50,390 nucleotides of DNA from Emticicia agri (lineage in GTDB: Bacteria > Bacteroidota > Bacteroidia > Cytophagales > Spirosomataceae): positions 1 to 50,390 of the forward strand of contig CAMAQF010000022.1 in NCBI GenBank assembly GCA_945860265.1, written 5' to 3'. Positions 43,046 to 50,390 of this stretch are shown here, piece by piece. The notes below the pieces were generated by a model, which was given only the letters and a program-made list of their open reading frames with translations, was not told where the DNA came from and did not search any database. The translations under genes were made by a program, and so were the position numbers. Each line of letters begins with the position of its first letter. Position 1 is the first letter of the stretch.

Positions 43046-43082
43046 GATTCGTATAAAAAATACTTATTGATTTTTATTCAAC

Positions 43083-43949
43083 TTAATTATTTCCTAAAAC
43101 CTTATTTTTTTGATATTCAAATTCTTCTTTAGTTAATATTCCATCAACTAATAGTTTCTTCAGCTTAATAAGCTCATCAGCTACACTAATCTGTTGTTGT
43201 GAGACAATTACCTGTTTCGTAAAATCATTTTTGGCTTTCTTAAATTGTTCTGGAAGCACTAACTCATTACTTATTAAAGCATTTTCAACATCTATTTCAT
43301 AGTTGACAAGTGCGTTTCGTAACTTAATTTTTGCATAACAAACATATCCATGTTCAGGATCTCCTCGCATGGATAGTTCATTCACTGTATAATTTAAACC
43401 AGATTCTCTTCTCGGGAAAGCATTTGCTGAATTGGCTAAATTATTATATCCTTTTGGTGAATAATACCTAAAAAGGCTGTTTGCATTTATCCTTATGTAT
43501 TTGAAGTCTCCATCATTAGTTGAACCACTCCCTATTTTAACTATATCTCCTTTTCTTATTTTATATCCATATGAAGTAAAAAGAGTGTCTCCATATATAT
43601 ATGGTGGTATTTTTTCACCCGTGAATAAAATAATACTTGTATTGTTCTTTCTTTCTAAACTATCAATAATATTAAAGGCATCATTTAATTCTTTTTCGCT
43701 CGAAACTAAGTTGATTATAGAGTTCTTTTCTAATATTTTTCCGTCACTGTAGATAATTTTCTTAATCTGATTTTTATGATGATTAGTAATTATCTTAGGA
43801 ATTATATTGGTTAATACACTATCTTTTGTAAACACAAGTAATGTTACTGGGTATGAACTACCACTTCTTAAAGTTACGTTAGCTAACTGACAATAAGCGG
43901 GTATTTGACTTATTATCATCATGAGTACAAATATTATTTTTTTGTTCAT
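43083..43949 (-). CDS. exported protein with C-terminal SHOCT domain
   Basis: A 288-aa protein with a signal peptide (MNKKIIFVLMMIISQIPAYC) whose body I do not recognise: it has KRKGDIVKIGSGSTNDGDFKY-like beta segments. The C-terminal ELIKLKKLLVDGILTKEEFEYQKNKVL is a SHOCT oligomerisation motif. Codon use is AT-rich compared with neighbours. Its function is unknown. Confidence 0.6.
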   Translation of the reverse strand: MNKKIIFVLMMIISQIPAYCQLANVTLRSGSSYPVTLLVFTKDSVLTNIIPKIITNHHKNQIKKIIYSDGKILEKNSIINLVSSEKELNDAFNIIDSLERKNNTSIILFTGEKIPPYIYGDTLFTSYGYKIRKGDIVKIGSGSTNDGDFKYIRINANSLFRYYSPKGYNNLANSANAFPRRESGLNYTVNELSMRGDPEHGYVCYAKIKLRNALVNYEIDVENALISNELVLPEQFKKAKNDFTKQVIVSQQQISVADELIKLKKLLVDGILTKEEFEYQKNKVLGNN

Positions 43950-44064
43950 TTCGATACTTTAATTTATTGTTTGTAATGCAATAACGTTATAAATATAAAT
44001 TGTAACAATGATTTTATTGGAAAAATTGATCGAAAGTGTAATTTTTCAATGCTTTATACTCAAA

Positions 44065-44095
44065 AAAGCGAACCATTCTCCGAACAGTTCGCTTT
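44065..44095 (-). terminator. terminator after purH
   Basis: AAAGCGAAC (44065-44073) pairs with GTTCGCTTT (44087-44095). On the minus strand the stem is followed by a T-run, 21 bases past the purH stop. Confidence 0.65.
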
Positions 44096-44115
44096 CTACT
44101 CACAAAGAATATATC

Positions 44116-45636
44116 TTAGTGCAAGAAATGTCTTACGCCAGTCATGACCATCGAAAGACCGTTTGCATTACAATAATCAATCGATTCTTTATCACGAATT
44201 GAGCCTCCAGGTTGCACAACCGTTGTGATACCTGCGTGGTGAGCAATCTCCACACAATCAGCAAATGGGAAGAACGCTTCCGAAGCCATTGCTGCTCCGT
44301 TAAGGTCAAAACCAAAGGTTTTAGCTTTGTCGATGGCTTGTTTCAAGGCATCAACACGGGAGGTTTGTCCAACACCACAAGCCAACATTTGTCCGTCCTT
44401 TGCCAACACTACATTATTAGATTTTAAGTGTTTGCAAATCTTTAATGCAAATTCTAAAGCCTTAATTTCACTTTCGCTTGGGGCTTTTTCGGTTGCTACC
44501 GTGAAGTTTTCAGCAGTTTCAATCGAATTATCTTTATCTTGTTCCAAAACGCCATTTAATAGTGTTTTGAATTGCTTTTTGATAACCTCAACTGGCTTTC
44601 TGATTAATAAACGACGGTCTTTTTTCTTTTTTAAGATATCTGAAGCATCAGCATCGAAACTTGGGGCGATTAAAATCTCAAAGAAAAGTTTGTGCAATTC
44701 TTCAGCAGTTGCCAAATCTACATTAGCATTGGTGATGATTACACCACCAAAAGCCGAAACAGGGTCGCAAGCCAAAGCGTTTACGTAGGCTTCTTTTGCA
44801 GTTGGGGCAGTTGCTACGCCGCAAGCATTATTATGCTTCACAATTACGAATGAGGTTTCGGTAAATTCATCCATCAAACGCACGCATGATTCTACGTCCA
44901 TTAGATTGTTATATGATAATTCTTTACCATGAATTTGCTCAAACATTGCATCTAAATCACCGTAGAAGGTAGCAGCTTGATGCGGGTTTTCTCCGTAACG
45001 AAGCACTTTTTTCGACAATAAATCAAAGCTTTGAGTGGATTGATAAATGTCATCAGCAAAGTAATTATTAATAGCTGTATCGTAGCTCGAACTCATTTGA
45101 AAACCCTCTTTCGCATATCTACGGCGGTCTGAAAGCTCAGTCGAACAATCTTTTTCCTTTAAAATTTCAAAAATATCATCATATTGTTCACGAGACGAAA
45201 CTATCAATACATCATTGAAATTTTTGGCTGCCCCACGAATCAGCGAAATACCACCAATGTCGATTTTTTCAATAATATCATCTTCATTGGCTCCTGAAGC
45301 AACAGTTTCTGTAAAAGGATACAAATCAACAATCACCAAGTCGATTGAAGGAATCTCAAATTGAGCGGCAGTTTGTACGTCAGTTTCATTATCACGGCGG
45401 TAAAGAATTCCTCCAAAAATCTTTGGATGAAGTGTTTTTACACGCCCACCAAAAATTGAAGGGTAGCTTGTTAAATCTTCAACGGCTGTAACAGGAATGT
45501 CCAAATCCTCAATAAATTTTTGTGTTCCACCAGTTGAAAAAATATGAACATCGTGTTCGTGCAGCAATTGTACGATTTTATCTAAACCGTCTTTGTAATA
45601 AACCGAAATAAGTGCCGATTTGATTTTCTTGGTCAT
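44116..45636 (-). CDS. purH: bifunctional AICAR formyltransferase/IMP cyclohydrolase
   Basis: A 506-aa enzyme for the last two steps of IMP synthesis. The N-terminal cyclohydrolase (MGS-like) domain has ALISVYYKDGLDKIVQLL, FSTGGTQKFIEDL, GGRVKTLHPKIFGGILYRRD and LVIVDLYPF. The transformylase part has RYGENPHQAATFYG, SFVIVKHNNACGVATA (catalytic Lys-His) and SEAFFPFADCVEIAHHAGI, ending GVRHFLH. Normal length. A TAAATTTG box (minus strand, 45732-45725) may be its promoter. Confidence 0.95.
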   Translation of the reverse strand: MTKKIKSALISVYYKDGLDKIVQLLHEHDVHIFSTGGTQKFIEDLDIPVTAVEDLTSYPSIFGGRVKTLHPKIFGGILYRRDNETDVQTAAQFEIPSIDLVIVDLYPFTETVASGANEDDIIEKIDIGGISLIRGAAKNFNDVLIVSSREQYDDIFEILKEKDCSTELSDRRRYAKEGFQMSSSYDTAINNYFADDIYQSTQSFDLLSKKVLRYGENPHQAATFYGDLDAMFEQIHGKELSYNNLMDVESCVRLMDEFTETSFVIVKHNNACGVATAPTAKEAYVNALACDPVSAFGGVIITNANVDLATAEELHKLFFEILIAPSFDADASDILKKKKDRRLLIRKPVEVIKKQFKTLLNGVLEQDKDNSIETAENFTVATEKAPSESEIKALEFALKICKHLKSNNVVLAKDGQMLACGVGQTSRVDALKQAIDKAKTFGFDLNGAAMASEAFFPFADCVEIAHHAGITTVVQPGGSIRDKESIDYCNANGLSMVMTGVRHFLH

Positions 45637-45920
45637 TTTGGAATGATTTTTGCATTATTACTAATATATATATGTTTAATGCTCGTTACAAGTTTTGATT
45701 GACGAGCCATAAATATTTAAAATGCAAATTTAATGCTTTTTCTTGATAAGATGGTTAAAGCTCTTAAAACATAAAAAAAATAGCAATAAATGATAAAATA
45801 GTGTGTATTTTTCGCTATTTACATGCTGTTTTGTATGAACAGAATTTGTGTAGAATCTCAAAATAATACAAATTTGAGAAATCTTAATTTGGGGCTTAGA
45901 TATAAAGATTATCAAGATTT

Positions 45921-46217
45921 GTGAAACCATACGAAGGTAAATACCAATATGATTTTCCTCAATTATCAAATTGCATATTAATGAAGAAAGAATATGAACA
46001 TTTTCTCCTTTTTTCAAAGCTTGAAAACTTCGAAAACCATTCAGAAGATTTTCAATTAAATATTATTGAAATCACAAAAATTCCTAAATTCGATGAGTTT
46101 TAATGTTATGAATCAGTAAAGGTGTATTCGCAGTGTGATAAAAAAGACCCAACGCTTTTTCTTTTGAAATCATTAAAAAAAGCCCATAAAAATCGTAAAA
46201 ATTTGAAACTTGGATAA
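45921..46217 (+). pseudogene. small hypothetical gene with an in-frame stop
   Basis: From a GTG at 45921 a 60-codon frame (KPYEGKYQYDFPQL ... IIEITKIPKFDEF) ends at TAA 46101-46103. The same frame continues without interruption as CYESVKVYSQCDKKDPTLFL, LKSLKKAHKNRKNLKLG to a stop at 46217. The continuation looks like protein, so I read a single gene of about 98 codons with one nonsense codon. I recognise no family. Confidence 0.45.
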
Positions 46218-46258
46218 ATATGCGGGTAAAATTAAACACTTTTGCACAAATTGCTCTA

Positions 46259-46810
46259 TTAGATACGTGGTTTCCAAGCTACTTCTTCGCTGTTTAACTC
46301 CTGAGTCATTTTTCGTGAAAGTACAAAAAGATAATCCGAAAGACGATTTAAGTATTTTATAATCAATAAATTAACCTCTTCTTCGTGTGAAAGTCGAATA
46401 CTTAAACGCTCTGCTCGACGACAAACCGTGCGTGCAATGTGCGTATAAGAAACCGATTGATGTCCACCCGGCAAAACAAATGCTCTTAATGGCGGAATTT
46501 CGGCATCCATTAAATCCATTTGTTTTTCGAGCAACTCAATATCTTCATCTAAAAGGTCTGGAATCTTTTTTCTTCGCACTTGTTCTGTCTCAGATGCCAA
46601 ATCAGAGCCAATCGTAAATAAGCGGTCTTGAATTTCCTTCAAAATATCCTTTCTAGATTCATTAATTGTTTGGTCACGCACCAAGCCAATCCACGAATTT
46701 AGTTCATCAACTGTTCCATAAGTTTCGATTTTCAAATCTGCTTTACTGATTCGGGTGCCGCCAACTAACGAAGTCGTGCCAGAATCACCTGTTTTTGTGT
46801 ATATTTTCAT
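46259..46810 (-). CDS. PduO-type cob(I)alamin adenosyltransferase
   Basis: A 183-aa adenosyltransferase making adenosylcobalamin from ATP and cob(I)alamin. MKIYTKTGDSGTTSLVGGTRISK is the N-terminal ATP-binding motif, with TYGTVDELNSWIG next and ARTVCRRAERLSIRLS (the Arg-rich motif) and IIKYLNRLSDYLFVLSR near the end, all typical of the PduO/ATR family. Single gene. It implies use of B12. Confidence 0.92.
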   Translation of the reverse strand: MKIYTKTGDSGTTSLVGGTRISKADLKIETYGTVDELNSWIGLVRDQTINESRKDILKEIQDRLFTIGSDLASETEQVRRKKIPDLLDEDIELLEKQMDLMDAEIPPLRAFVLPGGHQSVSYTHIARTVCRRAERLSIRLSHEEEVNLLIIKYLNRLSDYLFVLSRKMTQELNSEEVAWKPRI

Positions 46811-46951
46811 TTTTTACTTTATTAAGCTTTTCCACATTTTAAAAGTACGCTAAAGCTATTTTTTTATTAAAGACATTATCACAAAGCTACAACTCCTGTT
46901 TATCGAAATTAGTTTTTTCAATAAAAAACTAATTCTCTCGAATCTCTGCCC

Positions 46952-46959
46952 TAACTTTG
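46952..46959 (+). promoter_or_regulatory. candidate -7 box for membrane protein gene
   Basis: TAACTTTG matches TAnnTTTG, 102 bases before the ATG at 47062, implying a leader of about 95 bases. Confidence 0.4.
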
Positions 46960-47061
46960 CATTTGAAAACAATCGTCTAAAACATTGGGTTCGTAAATTA
47001 GAAAAAACATTCTACAATCTTAATTCTTAATCGCACGGGCGACCCCGTCTACATTTATAAA

Positions 47062-47565
47062 ATGTCAATATCAAACGTATTTTTTAATTTTTGGCGTAAA
47101 GCCTCAATGCCTCTTTTGGTAGTGGCACTCATGTTATGTTATTTCACAATGCCCGATAATGCTGCTGTTCACCATGACGAAAAAGGTAATCCTGATGGCT
47201 TTATTGACAAGCAAACTTTCTTTTATTTTACATTCGCAATTGTCATTGTTTTCAATTTCCTATTGAATTTACTCAAAACACAAGTGTTGAAAATTGATTT
47301 TGCGAAAGTAAATCCATTAAGCATTTGGGCTAAAAATCCTACAAAATTGAGTGGTTTGATTGAAGGTTGGTTCAACGCTTTTGTGGCTACCACCAATACA
47401 TTCATCGCATTTGTATTGATTGGATTACGCCGAATCAATGGCACAGTCGGGCAAAAACTTGACTTCGATTATAATTGGGTTTTGATTGTAGGTTTTGCTT
47501 TGTTGATTATCCTAATTTTCTTCTTGCCACTCAGATTACTTTTTTCAAACCCAAGCGAAGACTAA
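47062..47565 (+). CDS. uncharacterised membrane protein
   Basis: A 167-aa protein with about four membrane helices (RKASMPLLVVALMLCYFTM, FFYFTFAIVIVFNFLLNLL, GWFNAFVATTNTFIAFVLIGL, NWVLIVGFALLIILIFFLPL). The loop DNAAVHHDEKGNPDGFIDKQ is polar. I recognise no catalytic motif and assign no family. It precedes queA in the same direction with a palindromic repeat between. Confidence 0.65.
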   Translation: MSISNVFFNFWRKASMPLLVVALMLCYFTMPDNAAVHHDEKGNPDGFIDKQTFFYFTFAIVIVFNFLLNLLKTQVLKIDFAKVNPLSIWAKNPTKLSGLIEGWFNAFVATTNTFIAFVLIGLRRINGTVGQKLDFDYNWVLIVGFALLIILIFFLPLRLLFSNPSED

Positions 47566-47570
47566 TTATA

Positions 47571-47590
47571 GGACAGGTTTTTAACCTGTC
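47571..47590. repeat. GACAGGTT palindromic repeat, copy 1
   Basis: GACAGGTT and AACCTGTC (47572-47590) are separated by three bases. A second copy lies at 48915-48933, so the palindrome flanks queA on both sides. Confidence 0.65.
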
Positions 47591-47604
47591 AATCGTTGAA
47601 GAAA

Positions 47605-48816
47605 ATGATTGAACTTGACTTAGAAAAATACAACTACGAACTTCCCGATAAGCGAATCGCACGTTTTCCTGTAGAACCACGAGATTCGTCTAAATTATTA
47701 ATATATAAGGATTTACAGCTTTCGGAAGATGTTTTCAATAAGGTCAATTATCACCTTCCTGAAAATACATTCTTGGTTTTCAATAATACCAAAGTTATAC
47801 CGGCACGTTTGTTTTTTCAGAAAGCAAATGGCGTAATTATCGAAGTTTTTTTATTGAGTCCCGTTGAGCCATCGAGCATAGTTTCTCAGGTAATGGAAAC
47901 CACTGAAACTTGTACTTGGGCTTGTATGATTGGCAATAAGAAGCGATTCAAGGAAAAAGTTGTAGGAACATATAATATTGATGTAGGAACGTATCACATA
48001 CGCCCAGAAAATATAAAATTAACAGCCGAATTAGTTGATTATGAAAAAAATTACGTAAAATTTTCGTGGAATAACTCAGATTTGACTTTTGCTGAAATTA
48101 TTAGGTTTATTGGGCAAATTCCATTACCGCCCTATCTCAAACGAGAAACTGAGCAAAAAGACTACGATACCTATCAAACAGTATATTCAAAAAATGATGG
48201 AGCAGTGGCTGCACCAACCGCTGGGCTTCATTTTACCGAACAAGTTTTTGCTGATTTAGCCCAAAAAGGCATCAAGCAAGATTTCGTTACTCTACACGTA
48301 GGAGCAGGGACTTTTCAGCCTGTAAAGGTTCAGAACGTAGTAGAACATAAAATGCACTGCGAACAAATTGTTTTTGATAAATCGTTCATTATCAATTTAT
48401 TAGAAAATGTTTTGTTCGTAATTCCTGTCGGAACAACCTCAATGCGTTCGCTCGAAAGTCTTTATTGGTTTGGTGTAAAATTGTTATTGGGTAAGCAGAC
48501 TTTCTTTATCGAAAAACTTTCGCCCTATAATCAAACCGAAAGCTTCACGGCTGAACAATCACTGAAGGCAATCATTGATTATATGACCGAAAATAACCTT
48601 TCACAGCTCGTCGGCGAAACCGAAATTTTCATTTTTCCAAGCTACGAATTCAAAATCTGTAAAGGAATTATAACTAATTTTCATCAACCTGATTCGACCC
48701 TCATTTTACTTGTGGCGGCATTGGTAGGCGAAAATTGGAAGAAAATTTATGATTATGCCCTCGAAAATAATTTTCGTTTTCTAAGTTATGGTGATTCTTC
48801 GCTTTTGATTCCGTAA
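47605..48816 (+). CDS. queA: S-adenosylmethionine:tRNA ribosyltransferase-isomerase
   Basis: A 403-aa enzyme of queuosine synthesis that transfers and isomerises the ribosyl of SAM onto preQ1 in tRNA. YELPDKRIARFPVEPRDSSKLL, FNNTKVIPARLFFQK, GQIPLPPYLKRE, YSKNDGAVAAPTAGLHFT and DFVTLHVGAGTFQPVK match the family in order. ATG at 47605 (MIELDLEKYNY) is preferred to a TTG at 47596. Confidence 0.93.
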   Translation: MIELDLEKYNYELPDKRIARFPVEPRDSSKLLIYKDLQLSEDVFNKVNYHLPENTFLVFNNTKVIPARLFFQKANGVIIEVFLLSPVEPSSIVSQVMETTETCTWACMIGNKKRFKEKVVGTYNIDVGTYHIRPENIKLTAELVDYEKNYVKFSWNNSDLTFAEIIRFIGQIPLPPYLKRETEQKDYDTYQTVYSKNDGAVAAPTAGLHFTEQVFADLAQKGIKQDFVTLHVGAGTFQPVKVQNVVEHKMHCEQIVFDKSFIINLLENVLFVIPVGTTSMRSLESLYWFGVKLLLGKQTFFIEKLSPYNQTESFTAEQSLKAIIDYMTENNLSQLVGETEIFIFPSYEFKICKGIITNFHQPDSTLILLVAALVGENWKKIYDYALENNFRFLSYGDSSLLIP

Positions 48817-48914
48817 TTTTGCAACTCAAAATTCGTTATCAAAGTGGTGTAAACTTTTAGTTCACATATTTATTTCTTAAAAATAGTGAACGCAAGGTCA
48901 CTAAAACCAAAAGA

Positions 48915-48933
48915 GACAGGTTGAAAACCTGTC
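48915..48933. repeat. GACAGGTT palindromic repeat, copy 2
   Basis: GACAGGTT/AACCTGTC with a 3-base spacer (GAA), the same palindrome as at 47571-47590, between queA and the outer-membrane gene. Confidence 0.65.
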
Positions 48934-48953
48934 CTACAACACAAAAAATTTAA

Positions 48954-49613
48954 ATGAAAAAAGCACTAACCATTATTTTAGTTTTTATAAGCATTCTTAG
49001 TTTTGCTCAAATTCGTCCAGCTACGCAATATGGTTTCAAAATTGGAATCAGCGATTCCAAAACAGCTATCATTAACAACCGTACAAATATTACTCCTAAA
49101 CTAAAAAACAACATCAATGCAGGAGTATTTTTTCGTTGGAATCTGAAAAAAATAAGTGTCCAACCCGAGGCATATTTTCAGGCAAAAGGAGGAAGTTTTA
49201 AAGCAACAACCAATTTTGCTGAAACGGAAAATACCATTCTCCGTAATGACTATCAATATCTTACAGCTTCGGTGGTTTTGGGTTATGAAGTTGCCAAAAA
49301 TATACATTTAGTAGTTGGTCCTGAATATGGTTACTCACTCAATTCAGGCTCAAAGCGGGGTCCTTATGCTCAAACTGACTTTAGCATAGCTGGTGGCATT
49401 CGTATAGATATGCTTGATGCTGCCCATTTATTCAGTTTGAATATAAGATACGTACATGGTCTAACAAATACCACTAATAAAACTTATAAGCTCGAGGATA
49501 AATCGGTGATTCCGCTCAATTTTCAAAACCGTACCTTACAAGTAGCGGCAAGTTTCAACTTCAGCGATTACTATCGTTGGGCGAAAAAAGATAAAATTAT
49601 AAAGAAAAAATAA
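48954..49613 (+). CDS. outer-membrane beta-barrel protein (PorT-like)
   Basis: A 219-aa exported protein (signal peptide MKKALTIILVFISILSFAQ). Alternating hydrophobic strands (YGFKIGISDSK, INAGVFFRWNLKKISVQPEAYFQAKG, LTASVVLGYEVAKNIHLVVGPEYGYSL, AGGIRIDM, RYVHGLTN, LQVAASFNFSDYYRW) fit a small outer-membrane barrel of the PF13568 kind. Function is unknown. Confidence 0.75.
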   Translation: MKKALTIILVFISILSFAQIRPATQYGFKIGISDSKTAIINNRTNITPKLKNNINAGVFFRWNLKKISVQPEAYFQAKGGSFKATTNFAETENTILRNDYQYLTASVVLGYEVAKNIHLVVGPEYGYSLNSGSKRGPYAQTDFSIAGGIRIDMLDAAHLFSLNIRYVHGLTNTTNKTYKLEDKSVIPLNFQNRTLQVAASFNFSDYYRWAKKDKIIKKK

Positions 49614-49690
49614 ACCCCTAGCCCCTAAAGGGGTGTAAAAGATTATAACTTTTTTAGCTCTCCTTTAGGGCGGTTCTACGCTTCGACAAG
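49610..49690. repeat. CCCCTAAAGGGG-type intergenic repeat
   Basis: ACCCCTAGCCCCTAAAGGGGTG with CTCCTTTAGGGCGG further on forms a mixed palindrome before tyrS. Relatives are the CCCC...GGGG sequences at 27299-27310 and 27381-27391. It may act as a terminator for the barrel gene. Confidence 0.45.
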
Positions 49691-49698
49691 GGGGTGAT
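49688..49698 (+). promoter_or_regulatory. near-perfect Shine-Dalgarno of tyrS
   Basis: AAGGGGGTGAT differs at one base from the full complement of the 16S 3' end (AAGGAGGTGAT) and lies 5 bases before the ATG at 49704. Strong SD sites are rare in Bacteroidota; here it sits at the edge of the repeat at 49610. Confidence 0.55.
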
Positions 49699-49703
49699 AT
49701 ATT

Positions 49704-50390
49704 ATGAATTTCATCGAAGAATTACGTTGGAGAGGAATGTTGCAAGATGCCATGCCAGGCACCGAAGAACAACTTAATAAAGAAATGACGGCTGGGTATA
49801 TAGGTTTTGATCCAACTGCAAAATCACTACATATTGGCAATTTAGCAACCATTATGTTGCTAAAACATTTTCAATTGGCGGGACATAAACCTTATGCTCT
49901 CGTAGGTGGAGCAACAGGAATGGTTGGTGACCCTTCTGGGAAATCGGCGGAGCGTCAGTTTTTATCAGAAGAAATTTTGAAAGCAAACCAAGACGGCATC
50001 AGAAATCAATTAGTAAAGTTTTTAGACTTTAATTGCGGGGCAAATTCGGCCGAAATGGTCAATAACTATGATTGGTTTAAAGAAATCGGCTTCTTAGAGT
50101 TTTTGCGTGAAGTAGGCAAATATCTGACTGTCAACTACATGATGTCGAAAGATTCGGTAAAAAATCGTTTAACGACTGGTATTTCGTTCACTGAGTTCTC
50201 GTACCAATTGCTGCAAGGTTACGATTTTTACTGGTTATACAAAAATAAAAATGTTCGTTTACAAATGGGCGGTTCTGATCAGTGGGGAAATATTACAACA
50301 GGTACAGAGCTGATTCGCAGAAAGGAGGCCACAGTGGATACTGCCACAGTGGATACTGCCACAGTGGATACTGCCACAGTGGATACTGCC
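49704..50390 (+). CDS. tyrS: tyrosyl-tRNA synthetase, 5' part, with in-frame repeat
   Basis: The first 229 codons of a class Ic synthetase charging tRNA-Tyr. [27 protein letters not shown] is the HIGH region, [15 protein letters not shown] and [18 protein letters not shown] the tyrosine pocket, and [21 protein letters not shown] leads to the KFGKT (KMSKS-type) loop. After KE the usual GG...AFALT is replaced by ATVDT repeats and the window ends. So the gene is truncated by the window edge; the rest is expected beyond. Confidence 0.92.
   Translation, partial: MNFIEELRWRGMLQDAMPGTEEQLNKEMTAGYIGFDPTAKSLHIGNLATIMLLKHFQLAGHKPYALVGGATGMVGDPSGKSAERQFLSEEILKANQDGIRNQLVKFLDFNCGANSAEMVNNYDWFKEIGFLEFLREVGKYLTVNYMMSKDSVKNRLTTGISFTEFSYQLLQGYDFYWLYKNKNVRLQMGGSDQWGNITTGTELIRRKEATVDTATVDTATVDTATVDTA
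50328..50390 (+). repeat. 15-bp tandem repeat inside tyrS
   Basis: The unit ACAGTGGATACTGCC occurs exactly four times (50331-50390) after a GCC at 50328. It encodes TVDTA per unit. The unit has no stop in any of six frames and is richer in GC (8/15... roughly half) than its surroundings. The window ends at a unit boundary, so the array is probably longer. Confidence 0.95.

Noticed and set aside
4210..46217. Reassignment of TAA/TAG to sense codons
   Set aside because: Many intact housekeeping genes in the same window end in TAA or TAG, and broken genes also carry frameshifts. Decay explains this better.
1..50390. CRISPR arrays, tRNA or rRNA genes, intact insertion sequences
   Set aside because: None was recognised by eye on either strand; the only tandem arrays are the short repeats listed.

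Overview
The window is AT-rich and reads as a chromosomal segment of a Bacteroidota bacterium, most likely of the Cytophagales type. The evidence is recurrent TAnnTTTG -7 boxes (some with TTG 20-21 bases upstream), scarce Shine-Dalgarno sequences, a paired LytS/LytTR system, CHRD and SHOCT proteins, a PorT-like outer-membrane barrel and many short intergenic palindromic repeats. No rRNA, tRNA, CRISPR array or intact insertion sequence was recognised, so the genus is not assigned.

Region 1 (1-9770) is the most notable part: a lasso-peptide (class II RiPP) biosynthetic cluster. It has a 46-residue precursor with candidate core GPYISLAESIYATPSF, a decayed second precursor, an asparagine-synthetase-like macrolactam cyclase, a PqqD-like recognition protein (B1), a transglutaminase-like leader peptidase (B2) and the nucleotidyltransferase-like protein often found in such clusters. 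Tailoring genes are two HPr-kinase-like kinases, a PAPS-dependent sulfotransferase and, at the far edge, an APS kinase that could supply PAPS, plus a methyltransferase. The kinase-B1-B2 block is duplicated. In the first copy B1 carries three nonsense codons and B2 is truncated, while the first-copy kinase and the sulfotransferase remain open. This predicts a lasso peptide that could be both phosphorylated and sulfated. No dedicated exporter is visible.

Region 2 (9841-20452) mixes carbohydrate genes (clan GH-D-like secreted glycosidase, hydroxypyruvate-isomerase-like TIM barrel, AGE-family epimerase, PfkB-type kinase) and a DEAD-box RNA helicase with a run of toxin-antitoxin loci: higBA with a promoter/operator palindrome, a PIN pair, and a second PIN toxin broken by a frameshift. 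A RecD-like helicase here is a pseudogene.

Region 3 (20992-35756) is mostly housekeeping: asnS, a stand-alone nuoH, a five-gene MacA/FtsX-permease/ATPase/LytS/LytTR efflux operon, recX, an MsbA-type ABC exporter, a MATE exporter and a DEDDh exonuclease. Broken RelE and Uma2 genes lie between them.

Region 4 (35856-50390) holds two APC amino-acid permeases around a second broken Uma2 gene, deoC, a promoter-hairpin-terminator unit that looks like a small RNA, a GntR/HutC pseudogene, a Gfo/Idh/MocA oxidoreductase, purH, a PduO-type corrinoid adenosyltransferase, queA, an outer-membrane barrel and the 5' part of tyrS. tyrS runs off the window inside a 15-bp in-frame tandem repeat, which is probably why the sequence ends there.

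Pseudogenes are unusually dense (nine or more), all in accessory genes. Their internal stops are TAA or TAG; none is TGA.
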